Assembly (NCBI RefSeq): GCF_022539315.1
Contig: NC_066343.1
Span: 44,895,433-44,959,432, forward strand
DNA from: Serinus canaria
Taxonomy: Eukaryota > Chordata > Aves > Passeriformes > Fringillidae
Direction of reading: 5' to 3'
DNA: 64,000 nt
Part shown: positions 11,334 through 23,675 of the stretch, one piece after another
Layout of the letters: each line of letters begins with the position of its first letter
Numbering within the stretch: position 1 is the stretch's first letter
Notes under the pieces: model-generated
Told to the model about the DNA's origin: nothing
Seen by the model: the letters and a program-made list of their open reading frames with translations, nothing else
Databases searched by the model: none
Position numbers and translations under genes: made by a program

Positions 11334-13352
11334 AAAACAACACATAGATGAAGCATTTAGAAGAACTTTATCTCCTTACTTGTTGAAAAGTTAGTAGAGC
11401 TTTTCGTTACATATTCAAATTTTTTTGTAAACTACAGGATTAATTATGTTTATTTTCATGTTGATTTGGGCCAGACTATCAGGATTTAATACTGCATGCA
11501 ATACCTCTGTCTATTGGATTATAGTTTTTTAATTTCATTGCAGCTATGGTTTAATTAATAATTAATGTTGAATTACTATTTTATTAAAAAATATATATTC
11601 ACAAACTCTTAAAAGGAATTTTGGAAACTTGGTTGTAAAGCATAGACACGTCTGTGGACTGTATCTTTTTTTTACCCTTATCAAAGTTCTCAGAGAGTAC
11701 AGCATAGTTTATGGACATATGTATTTATACAACAAGAAATCCTGGGTAGGAAATCCTGAGATCTGCAGGAGCTAAGCATGACCTGCTTGACCTGCAAAGT
11801 AATAAATAAATAGTCTCCTCCAGGTATAAACCAAGAATGCAAAGTTCTGCAGTCTTTTTCAAGACTGAAAAGTGATAAATTGAAATTCAGAGCTACAGGA
11901 AAATAGGGCTAGAATAGAAAACACTATATGACCTTTGTAACATGTTATTGTAGGATGTCTGAGTAGGCATATGCATATATATATAAACAGGATGTTAATC
12001 ATTTATGCTGTGAATTGAAGGAGCAGCAAGGACAGAAATTTATAAATACTTCTCATTTCTTGATGTCCTAAATAGCCTGATACCTACTCAGAGAACTGTC
12101 TTTTTATAGAGCAGAAAAGTGTATTTTCACGAATGCACTGCATCAGCTAGATAATCAGATGAAGAATGAAACTATCAAACACATAAATAACAAGGATGGT
12201 CATCTGTGTTCCACTTCCTTGTACTGACCATTTTGGGAATGTGCAACATTTATTGCTGATTACATTTTGTATTTTATATGCCTAGCTTTAGAAAACTTTA
12301 GAGAGCAAAATTAATACACAAAGTAGCCATATTTCAGTGCTTTATGATTGTATGGCCCCAGATTCCTTTTCCTTGATGTAAGTCAGATCCAAGTAGTGGT
12401 TGAATTCAAGCATAAATGCTGTGGGTTTTCAGTACAGAATCTGTCTAAGAATCTGTCACAGTCACATGCAAAGCAGCAACAGAGTTGCAATTTTTCGTAT
12501 TCCCATTTTATATAAAATAAAACATTGAAAAACATTGCATAAATTTAACAAAAGTGACATAATCAAGTGTAAACAAAATTATTTTTAAGTGCAATATTTT
12601 TGCTGTCCTGCATGTTAATAAGATAAGAGCTTAAATTATAAAACATTTTGGAACTTAATACTTTGTTCTTCAAAAAAATCAGTAAATACTTAATTTTAAT
12701 TTAACTTGCTCTGGACTTTTTGCAGCAGCTTTTTTTTTTCCTCATGTGTCTCTGTTTCTTCCAGTCCAACCCCCCATACCACATGCTCTGCAATTTCTCC
12801 TGTTTCCATTTCACCCTTCTAAGAACTGCTCAGTCTAAGTACTGAGTACATTGAGAACACCATGACACGTTCCAAAAACATAAAGTTAACCCATAAGTGT
12901 CCCGCGACACAATGCACAAACCCAGGGAAACAGTTCCTCCTAGAAGCTGCCACAGCCCCGAAATTATGATAAAGCATGCCTTCCTGAACTGATCAGTGAT
13001 GCACTTTGATGAAGGACTTAATTACCATCAGTTATGTACTCGACACCATTTTTGTCATCAGCACTCTCTCCACCTTTTGCACACATGGCATTTCATAAAT
13101 AAGAAGATAAAAACCTTTGCATGAAATCTTCTTATCAAAATGACCAAAATCTGGACTGCATGCTTGAGTATCTTAAAAACTTCTTGCATTCCAAGGCAAT
13201 GAAATAGTTAAGATGAAAACCGATGAAAAATAGATTCCAGTACTTTGCTATTTCATAGCTGCAAGGGTTAGCTGTAATTATGCTCCTTAATTTTTTTTTT
13301 CCATTTTTATTCATCTGAACAAACCCTTCAGGTTTACAATTCCATGACTCTT

Positions 13353-13404
13353 TGTACATATGTACCTATGTATGTCGGTATGTATGTACATATATGTGCA
13401 TGCA
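13353..13404. repeat. Imperfect TATG/GTAC microsatellite
   Basis: The tract is built from TATG, GTAC and CATA units ('tgtacatatgtacctatg', then 'tatgtcggtatgtatgtaca'). The units are partly self-complementary, so it contains several short palindromes. It is an ordinary degraded simple repeat. Confidence 0.75.
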
Positions 13405-16400
13405 TTATTCAGAACCTAACCCCATATGGAGAATTCTGCTTTCTTAGGTATCCTCTTATTCTTTTTTTTTTTTTTGTACCAGAAAGTAGTAAAACATTTT
13501 GAGATGTTATTAGGTTTTTAAGTTAAAATCTGGATTCCACCTTAAAAATGTTCCATACTGTATGTTGCATAGCCTGGGGCTCTGACTAGCTGCCAAATAT
13601 CTATCAGAGAGTGATTTATGATATATGATATGTTCCTCAGCCCAAGTGGAGACTGTTTAGTTGAAACATGAGAAAGGAGAGCCCTTGTGCTCTCCAAACC
13701 ATGATGACAAGTTTCTGTTTGGCTTTCTGAGTGAAAGCACTAAATGTGCTATATTTTACAACACCGAAACTTATGTAAGGAACAAAACTAAATTCACTTA
13801 ACCCCTGGTTTCATTAGTTTTTCCTTTTTTTTCCTTTCCATTTTTTTTGTGAAGTCTGCTTCCTATTGTAACAAGCCCATTATTATTTTGTTGTTTGCAG
13901 GGTCTGTAAAAAAGAATTGCTACAGTTTAGTTTCTAAAATTAAAATATCTTCAATATCTGTGTGACCATATTTTTTTAAATGAGATTTCAGTCATAACAT
14001 TAAAACTTTGGTTGCACTTTTCTTTCAACTGTAACTAAAAACTGTGCTATGCTTTCTGGTGCATTTTGTTCTGAAAATAATTTGTCTCTGAAGCTGTAAA
14101 GAAGTACCTCTTCCACGCTGTTTTTGGGGCTCCCACTTTAAAATTCCTGGGTAGAACAATATTGTCAGCGACCTCTTTAGTCCTGAACAAGAAAATTCCT
14201 CAAACTCTTTTTACTGTATTCACAGATACTTCCAGCCATGGGAAAGAAGAAGAAAAAAAAAAGAAAATGCTGCCTGTTTAATCTAGCTGATGTGTCTGTT
14301 TTAGCTAGATATTCATTCACCACAGTACCAAAATGTTGAAGTACAATGTGGAAAAAAACCCCCCAAACCCAAAACAAACTCTTGTTGCTTCAAGGGGGGC
14401 TGGATTTGTTTCTTCATATCATTATATTATCTTTGCATGTTCTCTCTCTGCTTTTGTTATCTCTGTTTTTGCTGTGGAAGAACAGCTGATATGGAAGGCT
14501 GGTTTTCCACAGGGAAATGAAATGGTCAGCCTAGAGCATGCTCTGATCTCAAGCAAAGCTTTTCACAGCTGCACAGAAAATGCACTCTTCAGCATTTTGT
14601 ATGTATGATAGACTGAAACCCTCTGCCTACTTAGAAGATGCAGTAAGTGCATATTATGAAAACATGTATCCCCCATTTACAAAACCTTGCAGCTCAGTAC
14701 CTGAAAAAAACCTTTGAATCTGAGCCAAAATGCAGAAGGAAACAAATATTTTTTCTATGAGTCTACAAAGAATAGTTATGAAAAAGGTCATATCTAGTCT
14801 CAGGAGTGCTTCCCAGATCTACTATGATATTGTTCCAATGCTCTCTTTAAGGGAAGAACGAGAACCAGGATGGCACTATTCAGTCTGGATTTTTGCCAAA
14901 GGATATGGGCCCAGTAGAGCTAGGGATAGTAGAGCTTTTACCACGCACCAGTCCTGGCAACTGTAAACATAGGATCATGGCATGTGTAATGACATCTATC
15001 CCCCACTCAGCCCAGATACAGACAGGAAATCAAATATACCCTCTGACACAAGAAACTGCTGGCAGCAAAAGAAACTTACTTTTCCTGTTCTGAGTGCTTG
15101 TAAAGTCACTAAACACAAGACCTAATTTCTATAAGATTCATTGAAGACTTAGATGATTTTCACACATGTGATTTGCAATTCTTTGGAGATGCTGCAAATC
15201 ATGTGGACTTGAGAGGTCACTTTGGCCTCAGTCCATTGAGGCTATCAGGATGAAAGATCAGGCTTTTGAATTGGACGTGCAAAAAGGGCAGCCAGTAGAT
15301 AACCAGCATGCATAACTCTCAGACCGTTAAGACAGAGGAGAGACTGCTGAAGAGGTAGGATAAATGGGCTGTGACACAAGTATGTTTCTTTTTATGTAGA
15401 ATATTATTCTTGCTCAGTTAGAATTAAAGCTCTGCAAAGGCAACTTGACAAAAAGTCCATAGCAGAAAAAACCCAATCAACACTGTCTATTGAGACTGAC
15501 TACCCTTTCTGTTCCCGGGTCAGTATATTATTAATAGATGACTTCAGGCTCAGTTATTGGCCCCTTCTGGATATCTGCAAATCAACAACTCAGGGAAGCC
15601 CCACTCTGAGGGCTTCTCTAGTGTTACTTTTATTTTGTTACCCACAAGCCCAGGCACTGAAAGATGTTGTGGGGTAATGCAGCTGATTGCTTTAAGAAAA
15701 GGTGGAAGCTAGAAGCCTAAGAACTATGTATATGCTTAGAAGGTGAGCATTTTTTAGTTTGGGAATAGACACACCATCATTCAGAGTTGTGCGCTGATTT
15801 CACTGCATTCATTTCACCAACATGAATGTGCGTCACATTCTTACTTTGAATTTAATCTTGGTATATTCTGAAATATGTCTTTAGAAACCTGCAGCTTTTT
15901 AAAGTCCTTTTAAAAATGTTAACTTAGTTGTAGTCACATATTGCCTTTTTGAGGAAAAAATAGGACTCTGAGTCTGAGCACACTCACTACACTTGAGATA
16001 TGTATGAAGGCATACAATATTGAGAGAAAAAATAAACAAAACCTTACCAACTCTTAAGAATGGTTTGGCAGAGAGGGACAGAAGACTATGAATAGAATAA
16101 TCCTCTAACCCGTGACAAATGTGAACATTTGTGTTCTGAATTAATCAGAATTGCTGCGTGGCTTTTTAGTAAATACAGTGTAATAATACTACACTTACTA
16201 CTGTTTAATGAGTTGTAGGGATCATATTTATCTTGGAGTCTTTGTTTTCTTTTGTCCAAACAGGCAAAATTTCCACTGTTTTGTGTAAAGTGACCCAGCC
16301 TCTTCTGTCACAGTGATGTAAACATGACCCAGTTTGCTTTATCTGGAAGATCCACAAGCAGGGTTGCAGTAGAGAATGGAGCAGGACATAGAAAATACAT

Positions 16401-16918
16401 AATGAGCTAGCATGATACCTAGAAATGTCTTTTGATTGTCTTTCCACCATTTCTCACACTGTTACAGCAACATTTGATGTCCTGAAAGAATTATGTTTAT
16501 AATCGGAGTAAAAGCCTGCCTATGGAATGCTAATTAGCAACTATTTAAAACTAATTTGGAGGAAAAAAAATAAAGAATTAGTCTTTAGATCTCTCAGTCT
16601 GAGGAATTCGGGTATTATTTGTTACTTTACTGACAATACCTAAAAGGTCTAGTTGTGTTTAAAAGTTTAAAACTTTATGTCATCTGGTGTCTGTTTTGCA
16701 GAACTATTAGAATATGGAAACTGTTGAGGATTATGGGTTCACCAGCGAGTTTCCCTCACTTGGGAGCAATCTATTGCTCATTTAGAGTACAAACAACTCT
16801 ATTACTGCTAAAATAATTGTTTGAGACATTTTCTTGTGCCTAAATTTTCAGTATAAGTGCTGAGACTTGCAACTCAGCTAACGTCAGCAGCAAACAAACA
16901 TCCTGTCAATGTGCCTGG

Positions 16919-16956
16919 CACTCTGTGTTCCTGTATGATTGGCAGGAAACAGAGTG
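16919..16956. repeat. Small inverted repeat
   Basis: CACTCTGTGTTCCTG (16919-16933) and CAGGAAACAGAGTG (16943-16956) are reverse complements apart from one extra base, around a 9-base spacer. It is too small and isolated to assign a role. Confidence 0.6.
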
Positions 16957-18228
16957 TTTGGGGAAGGGGAAGATGGACATTACAAAAACTGTAAACTTGT
17001 TTTCCCAAAACAATGGCATGATACAAACCCAAAGGGGCCTTTTATTAAAATATTTGCTGTTAGATTAATGAGTTGCAAGGGTAAGTGGGGGGAGGAATGG
17101 TAGAGGGTGTGATTTCTCAACATATAACTGAGGTTTAATATAACTGGCATTTTATACACACTTATTTTTTCATACTCTGTGCTTCAGCCACACTGTAGAA
17201 TGCATGGAGCTGAAACCACCCATCTGTATGTGTTCACCCCACTGGGGTTCATTTCTAGTATGCTGTATTGGCATAGTAGTTGCTACGTTAACTTGGTCTG
17301 TCTTCATGATCAGTGTCCAGAGCAGATGTCCTTCTACTTTTTGGGTCTATCACAGCTCAAACTGTAAAGCAGACCAGGTTTTTTGTTGTACTATTGCCAC
17401 TCTGGCATTGTGCAGAAGGTTAGCTTTAATCTCTGCGGGGCATTGTGTGCAAGTCCAGCTGGCCAAAGCTGCAGTGTATGTGCTGAGCAAGCATGTTTCC
17501 CAGCTGCCTGGGCAGCATCTCCTGCTCAGTCACTCTCCAAAACTCTTAGAGCTGTGCTGCAACCTGGAAGCTCCTACAATGATGGAAAGTGAGAAAGCGC
17601 TCTTCATTAGACTGCAGTCTTTTAATCTTAAGCCTTCTGGCTTTCTCTGATGCTTCTCTTCTGAAAAATATTCTGGAACTATTTGTGAGTTTTATACATC
17701 TATACAGACAGTGAGACAACTAGTTTAGCCATTCACATAGCACAAAAGTAGTTAAGGCCTGTCAGGAGGGGATTGTTGAATCAGGTGGTATTTGAAGGAC
17801 AGTCATAACTGGGAAGTGGAATTTGTTTTTTTTTTTCCTATTCCTTCCAGTAGGCATATCCATCTTGGCACTGAGACCCAAGAGCATCTTCTGAAACCAC
17901 CAAAGTAAATTGAAGTTGGTTCTTAAAAAAAAAAGGTGTTGCAAATTATTTGAAATTTGTTCAACTGTGAAAGATTTTTTACTATTGTGAAAGGCTTTGA
18001 ACTAAAAGATGTCAGCTTTGAGTTGGTGTGTGATACCATCTGGCACATTTGCAGCAGCAATTGCTTAATATCAGTGGTGGTTCAAGCAAGGAGCCTAATG
18101 AATTTTGGCAGCAAGTTTGAATAACAATGAGAAAGCTGAGTTTCTGTTCATTGGTCATAAACAAGGACATTTGTGTTGCCTTACAGTGCTAGACCCAATG
18201 AAAAGCAAAAATTCTGCTGGTGAATATT

Positions 18229-18733
18229 TGTACTGGTCTTAGCCAAGAGAGTAAACTTTCTCTGTAGTAGCTGGGGTGTGGCTGTGTTTTGGATTTCTGA
18301 CAGAAATCAGGGTTGATAAGGGTGGATGTCCTTGTTACTGCTAAGCAGCACTGATGCATCATCAAGACCATTTCTGCTCCTTGCACTGCCCCTCCACTGA
18401 GTGCACTGGGGTGCAGCAAGCCAGGACAGCTGACCCCAACTGACCAGAGGGATGTAACCTACCACAGAGCCTCATGGTCACCACCTTGAGCTGGAGGGAG
18501 AAGGTAGAAGTGGGACATTTGGAGTTGTAGGACTTTTCTTCCCACTGTTACATGTGATGGAACCCTGATTCCCTGGGGATGGCTTCTGCTGTGCCTATTA
18601 ATCTGCTTTTATCTCAACTCATGATTTTTTTTTTTGTTTTACTATTTCAGTTCTCTTCCCTGTCCCACTGCGCATGCAGGCCTGAATAAGCAGCTGTGTA
18701 GTGCTTATTTGCTGGCTTGGTTAAACCATAACA
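18229..18733 (+). mobile_element. Avian ERVL-type solo LTR, sense
   Basis: The LTR starts 'tgtactggtcttagcc', matching a recalled family start tgtcctggtttcagctgg. It continues 'tagtagctgg' then 'gctgtgttttggattt' (18270-18296), 'gccaggacagctgacccc' (18420), 'attaatctgcttttatctca' (18598), 'gtgtagtgcttatttgctgg' (18696), and ends 'ttggttaaaccataaca'. The 505-bp length and TG...CA ends mark a nearly complete LTR. The flanks 'atatt' and 'aaatt' may be a decayed 5-bp target-site duplication, the size expected for ERVL. The 'ctattaatctg' stretch sits where the family has its polyadenylation signal (attaaa), here mutated. No internal retroviral sequence adjoins, so it arose by LTR-LTR recombination. 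The 76-codon antisense frame inside is not a gene. Confidence 0.85.
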
Positions 18734-21419
18734 AAATTGGGTGCTTCTCTGGAGTCATATGCTTTCCACCTACTCAGAATCTGCCAGCCATACAAGGGCT
18801 ATTATGCTGCAAAAATGACAAGGTAAGTTGAAATGTGGAGCAGATAATGCTGTGGTGAGACAACAGTTACCACTTTACAGAAATCAGTGGAACACATCAC
18901 CCCACTGGACATTAGTATATTCCCACCACACTGTAAAACGTGAAAAAGAATTGTCTGACATGCTGTGTCTAGAGCTCCTTTCTTTCCTGTGCAGATGAGG
19001 CAAGTACATGTACATGGATCACTGTAGAGACATTTATTTCCTTAATTATAGGTAGATGCACTAGGTGTCCAAGGTGTGTTGGAGGAGATAAGGAGAATTT
19101 GGTCTAACTCCAGGAGGCTATTTCTCCTCCAAATGTGTCTTAATCTATAAACAATACATGCACAGCATAAAATAAAGAAACTAACCAGCTTTAACCAAAG
19201 CTTCTTTAGTACCAGAACTTAGTCACAAAAAAGACAATAAAGATTCCACTAGAGGAAAGGATGGTGTAATTTATATTATGGAAATTTAACATGTTCTTCC
19301 TTCCCCTATCATTGTCACTCCTTTATAGTGTAAAGGAGTGGCTAGTGGATGTTTGATCAAGGATGTCATGTTGTAGACATGGCAGTAAATCTACCTCTAT
19401 TTGTCTACATGCTCTGCAACCCAATGTGAAGGTGTGGGCAGATGGGACAACTTGCTACTCTCTCAGCCCACACAGGCAATTTACAATAGCTTGGGAGATG
19501 CCTGTAAAGCTTACTGACTAAAGTACTAACTTGCACTTGTGGAGCCATAGGACTCATTTTGGTTAGGACTGGCTGAAGGTTCTTTTTTCTTCAAATCTTA
19601 TGAATGTTTGCAATTAGCTTGTCATAAAGACTTGGTCTTTGATTTTACAGCAATTTTGTTTAATGTTCAACCAACACATGCTTCCTACAATGCTCTCCAG
19701 GCTTAACTAAAAGTCTTGTCTTGAGTAAAAATATTCTCCTTATGGTGAACCGGTTACCTGGTGTATAAGCTGAGCAAACACAGAATAGTGAAAGAAAAGC
19801 CAGCAGCAAATTCTATTTTAAATTGGAACAAATATAATTGGGGAAATTGCATGTAGACATCATCAGTCATAGTAAGAGATTTCTCTGTGAGTGGCATCTA
19901 ATTTAATGATTTCACAAATGGGTGGGGGTGACTCCATCAATTTTTGGTGAATTGACAAGCTCATTACATTTATAATAGCCAGGACTTGATCCTGTAAACC
20001 TTACTCACCAGAGTGAAAAATAGTTTGAGGCAATGCCTTTAAAGTGCAAAATAAAGGAGAAAAAAAGATCAAAACAAATATATTTTTCCCTCCCTTTTTA
20101 CCATAAACAGAATATTCCTGATGCTGATAGAGAGATAGTCTTTCTTGTCTGCTCTGAGGTTTAAATCAGTCTTCCATTTTTATTTTGATGCATAATTGAG
20201 GTAAAAAGCATTATTGCAATAACCATAATAAAAGCAATAATACTCATCTCACTGGATAAGCAAATTATTAGTTACTCAGTATGTTATGACAAAGCAGTAT
20301 TGTGAAGGGAATGGAATCAAATACTTATTTCTTACAACAGTAGAACTCAAACACTCCTATATCTTGCGATGATGTCTTTTTGCTAGACTTCAGTCCTCCA
20401 TTTAGCCATTTAAGAAAAGGAGAAAGTAAAATTCAAAATATATCAGGCTGCCTGTGCATCAAGTGTTTCACTAAATGCTCTCCTCTAGTGCATTGCTAGC
20501 ACAATAGCTGGCAGCTGGGCAGCATATGATGATTCCAAGGCTTAAGTCAGTGATCCTGAGGAAACAATCTCACCTTCACTGCTCTATTTCTGTCCTGGAC
20601 TGAGAAGGAATTTTTGATGGTGTACACAAAATACAGACCAACATTTATTATACTTAATTTTGAGCCTAAAAGTATTTTTACAGCATTTTTATCTCAAAGG
20701 ACACTAAAATTATTTGTGGTTAACTGAAAACAGTTATCTCCAAGGATGAGAGAAGTTCTGTGCCAGTTATGATATGCAATTTTGAGAAAAAAAAACCAGA
20801 TAATGGGAAAGAAGAAGGGAAAAGGAAGAGAAGAAAAGGAGAATGAACATAAGACATAGGTGCAGAGGAGTACAGCTGTATTTATGGGGACACAAAGATT
20901 CATAATCTTGGTAAAAAATCCCTGAAAGTCATAAATAGGAAATAGAAAATTTTGAAATTCATACTCATTCATAGACGGAAAAATTATTGTCTTCTTCTGA
21001 GAATCAACATATGATGTCATGAGGCATACTGTGGGATTTGGACTACCCTATAAAGCATTTTCTTGTGTTGGATCAGTAAAAATACACGTTAACTGAGGCG
21101 ACATTATGTTAGCTTTACTTTCTGGCAAATCCGTCCTTTATAAATTGATAAAAAGGCTGATTTACTTGTAAAGTTTAATTCTACCCTGATTAGAGATCAC
21201 TTCATCACTTGAAATACTTAGAGCAGGGGGGAATTAGAAGGGAGGGAACCAGTTTCCTATTTATACTTTAAATAATAGGCATTGGACACCTGGCACCCTA
21301 TAAATACTGTGACACTGTACGATGGCAAACATGGGCACAATGCACTGCTTATTCTCAGTTGAAATCCATCTGCACACTACAGTAGTAAGACAAAAGAGGA
21401 TTGTTAGCACTTAAAGGCA
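18734..21419. other. Unique AT-rich DNA, no gene seen
   Basis: No repeat family or exon was recognised. It includes a perfect small hairpin at 19316-19340. The 20160-20300 stretch, with alternating TAAT and GCAATAA motifs, could be regulatory, but nothing in it is decisive. Confidence 0.45.
19316..19340. repeat. Perfect 10-bp-arm hairpin
   Basis: CACTCCTTTA (19316-19325) and TAAAGGAGTG (19331-19340) are exact reverse complements around the 5-base loop TAGTG. No T-run follows, and no known structured RNA matches. A hairpin of this size occurs by chance now and then in 64 kb. Confidence 0.7.
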
Positions 21420-22026
21420 CCTTGACGCAGTCATACCACTTGACTGTTTTATTAATTGCCCCATCTGTTAAGTGAGAACTTTCTGACATAGGTTGGTACA
21501 CACTCTTAAACCCCTTGGTCTGCTTCCTATTGGTTCCACATGTGTTTGTATTTGTTCTCAGTAGGCAGAGATTCCAGAGAGAAAATGAACCGCTGCAGAT
21601 CGATTGCAGTATCAGTCATGCAGAAGACATGGTAATACATGCCGCTTCAGCCTGGCTTGCTGTTAACCCTTTGAACGCAGACAAGTAGAGGGTGTGGGGC
21701 GCAGAGAAAGAGAGAAACCAGTAAGCTGCCAAAGAGTCTGCTGGGAGAAATAGGATTGGTATCATGACTTCTAAATTACTCATCTCGTTAGGGGCTCTCT
21801 GCCTTCCAATAAGTCTTTGCAAATTACATTTCCACTGCTGCCTGTCTTAGAGCTATGTACTTTAATACAGCCAAGCCAGACAGTATTAGGATAATGTGAA
21901 AGATTACACTGCTGTGCCGAGTATTCCTGCCCATTCTGCACTGCCTGGATAATTCTCTGACAAAATTATAGTGACAAGAGGAGCGACTGAAGCCTAGAGT
22001 GACAAAAGCCAGAGCATTTAAAGGTA
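21420..22026. promoter_or_regulatory. Candidate conserved non-coding element
   Basis: This roughly 600-bp block has balanced base composition, no low-complexity runs, no repeat-family match and no convincing frame, unlike the AT-rich DNA around it. It contains TGACGCAGTCA (21423-21433, AP-1/MAF-like), a TTTGCAAAT octamer-like site (near 21816), inverted CCAAT boxes ('ctattgg', near 21527) and several TAAT/ATTA homeodomain-like cores. These traits suit an enhancer-type vertebrate conserved element. Conservation cannot be seen from one sequence, so this is an inference from composition and low repeat content, and the boundaries are arbitrary. Confidence 0.3.
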
Positions 22027-22558
22027 AGACCATTATTCACACAAGAAATAAAACAAAGACATAATGTTGCTAAGTATTTGCAGAAGGTGTAGGCCTGCTT
22101 CCCAGAATTTTTGACTGGCATTTATGGTATTGCTTGGAATTATATGCTAAAACATGATTTTCCAGGGCATTGAGGAAAAACCTGTAGTTTGAAGACCTAT
22201 ACTATGGACACATGGACAGTAATTCAAAACTTTTCAATTTATTGAGCAAGTGGGATTGAAATGAAAGACCATCTTCATGTGAACTCACAGGTAGAAAAGC
22301 AAGCAGTATTCTCATTAATTAAAAAAGACTGGCAGTGTAGTAGCTGGTAGGGCTCTAAAAACTCAGTGAAAATTTTCTTTAAATGTGACTTCTGTGAATT
22401 GTTCACCTGTATTCCTATGATGATGCTTGAGGGAGGCAAGTAGGACCTGTTTTCTCAAAAGTTCAAGGCAGCATAAAATCTTTTGTTACAGTGCTACAGT
22501 TGTGTTGACTGCTAAAACTGCTAGAGTGAGTACAAAGGTCCACATAATCCAGTCATTG
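22027..22558. other. Unique DNA, no gene seen
   Basis: No repeat or exon was recognised before the CR1 at 22559. Confidence 0.45.
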
Positions 22559-23034
22559 TTCATAGAACCACTTAGGTTGGGAAAGACTTGTGAGACCAGC
22601 AAGTCCATCCATAAACCTGAAAATGGCAAGTCCACCACTAGTGCCACTTCTACCTCTATTTTAAGTACCTCCAGGGAGAATGAAACAATCACTTTCCTGG
22701 ATTGCCCTTTTCAATGCCTGTCTGGGTTCTGTGAATAAATGTTTCCTAATATCTCATCTAAACTTTTCCTGGGGCAACTTGAGGTCATTCAGTCTCATTC
22801 TGCCTCTTGTTACTTGCAAGAAGAGACTGATCCCCACCTTGCCACAACCCCAAGTTTTAGAGAGAGATTAGGTCCCCCCGACCCTCTTTATCTCCAGGCT
22901 AAACAACCCCAGGTCCCTCAGCTGCCTCTCATGGAGCTCCAGACCTTTAATCAACTTTGCTGGCCTTCTCTGGACACAATCCTCAATGTCTTGTAGTGAG
23001 GGGCCTAGAACAGGGCACAGCCCTTGATGTGTGG
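22559..23034 (-). mobile_element. CR1 LINE 3' end, 5'-truncated
   Basis: The + strand starts 'tcatagaaccacttaggttg' (inverted CR1 terminus) and continues 'gcaagtccatccataaacct', 'ggggcaacttgaggtcattc' (22772), 'tctccaggctaaacaacccc' (22890), 'ggccttctctggacacaatc' and 'cttgtagtgaggggcctaga'. It ends where the consensus would continue into gaggtgtggcctcacc. The open frames at 22427-22996 are readings through the CR1 3' UTR or body, not genes. Confidence 0.9.
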
Positions 23035-23177
23035 ATAATCATAGCTATCTTTTCTTAAAACCCTCTAGTTAGATCTAAAGTAAATGTGCAGTGGTTACAC
23101 TAGAGAACTAGAGGATGCATCAGAGATGACTCATATAAATTTTAATACAGTTTTTACATGGTATTTTAGCTTTGCCA
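23035..23177. other. Spacer between two CR1 copies
   Basis: About 140 bases of AT-rich unique DNA separate two CR1 elements that lie in the same orientation. Confidence 0.5.
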
Positions 23178-23675
23178 ATCATAGAATCATAGAATGGTTT
23201 GTGTTGGAAGGGACTTTAAAGAGTAACTAGTTCCAAACCTGGGGCGACGTGCAGGGACACCTTTCAGTAGAACAGGTTGCTGAGCCCCATCCAACCTGTC
23301 TTGAACTGTTTTGAACACTCCCAGGGGTCGGGTGCCCACCATTTGTCTGGGCATCTTGTTCTTCACCACCCTCACAGTAAAGAATTTTTTTTCTAGCATT
23401 TAGTCTAAACCTACTCTCTTTCAGCTTGGAGTCACTCCCCCTTGTCCTGTCACTACATGCTCACGTAAGTAGTCTCTCTCCATCTCTCTTGAAGATTTCC
23501 TTCAGGTTCTGGAAGGCTGCAATTAAGCTGGCCTGGAATTTTCTCTTTTCCAGAGTGAAAAACCCCAGTTCCCCCAGCCTTTCCTCACCTCCTCAGAGGT
23601 GGTCTATCTTTCCAATAAATTTGACAGTATTTCTCTGGACTTGCTCCGAGATGTCCTTTCTGTGCTCAGAATCAT
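23178..23675 (-). mobile_element. CR1 LINE 3' end, less diverged copy
   Basis: The + strand starts 'atcatagaatcatagaatgg', an intact tandem of the CR1 terminal octamer, then 'tgttggaagggactttaaag' (23202). It continues through 'gtgcagggacacctttcagt' (23249), 'agtcactcccccttgtcctg' (23432) and 'ttcccccagcctttcctcac', ending near 'ctggacttgctccgagatgt'. The intact octamers and lower divergence suggest a younger copy than its neighbour at 22559. No coding capacity remains. Confidence 0.93.

Larger units (their letters stand above)
11334..18228. other. Unique AT-rich DNA, no gene seen
   Basis: No coding exon or repeat family was recognised over almost 7 kb. It holds a TATG-rich microsatellite (13353-13404), a short A/C tract (14347-14372), poly-T runs and a small inverted repeat (16919-16956). 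Two overlapping open frames at 17204-17650 (148 codons) and 17383-17592 are the longest on the + strand, but neither gives a recognisable protein. Confidence 0.45.

Noticed and set aside
17204..17650. 148-codon + strand frame, the longest in the window
   Set aside because: No recognisable domain, many Cys and hydrophobic residues without pattern, and an overlapping second frame; one frame of this size is expected in 64 kb.
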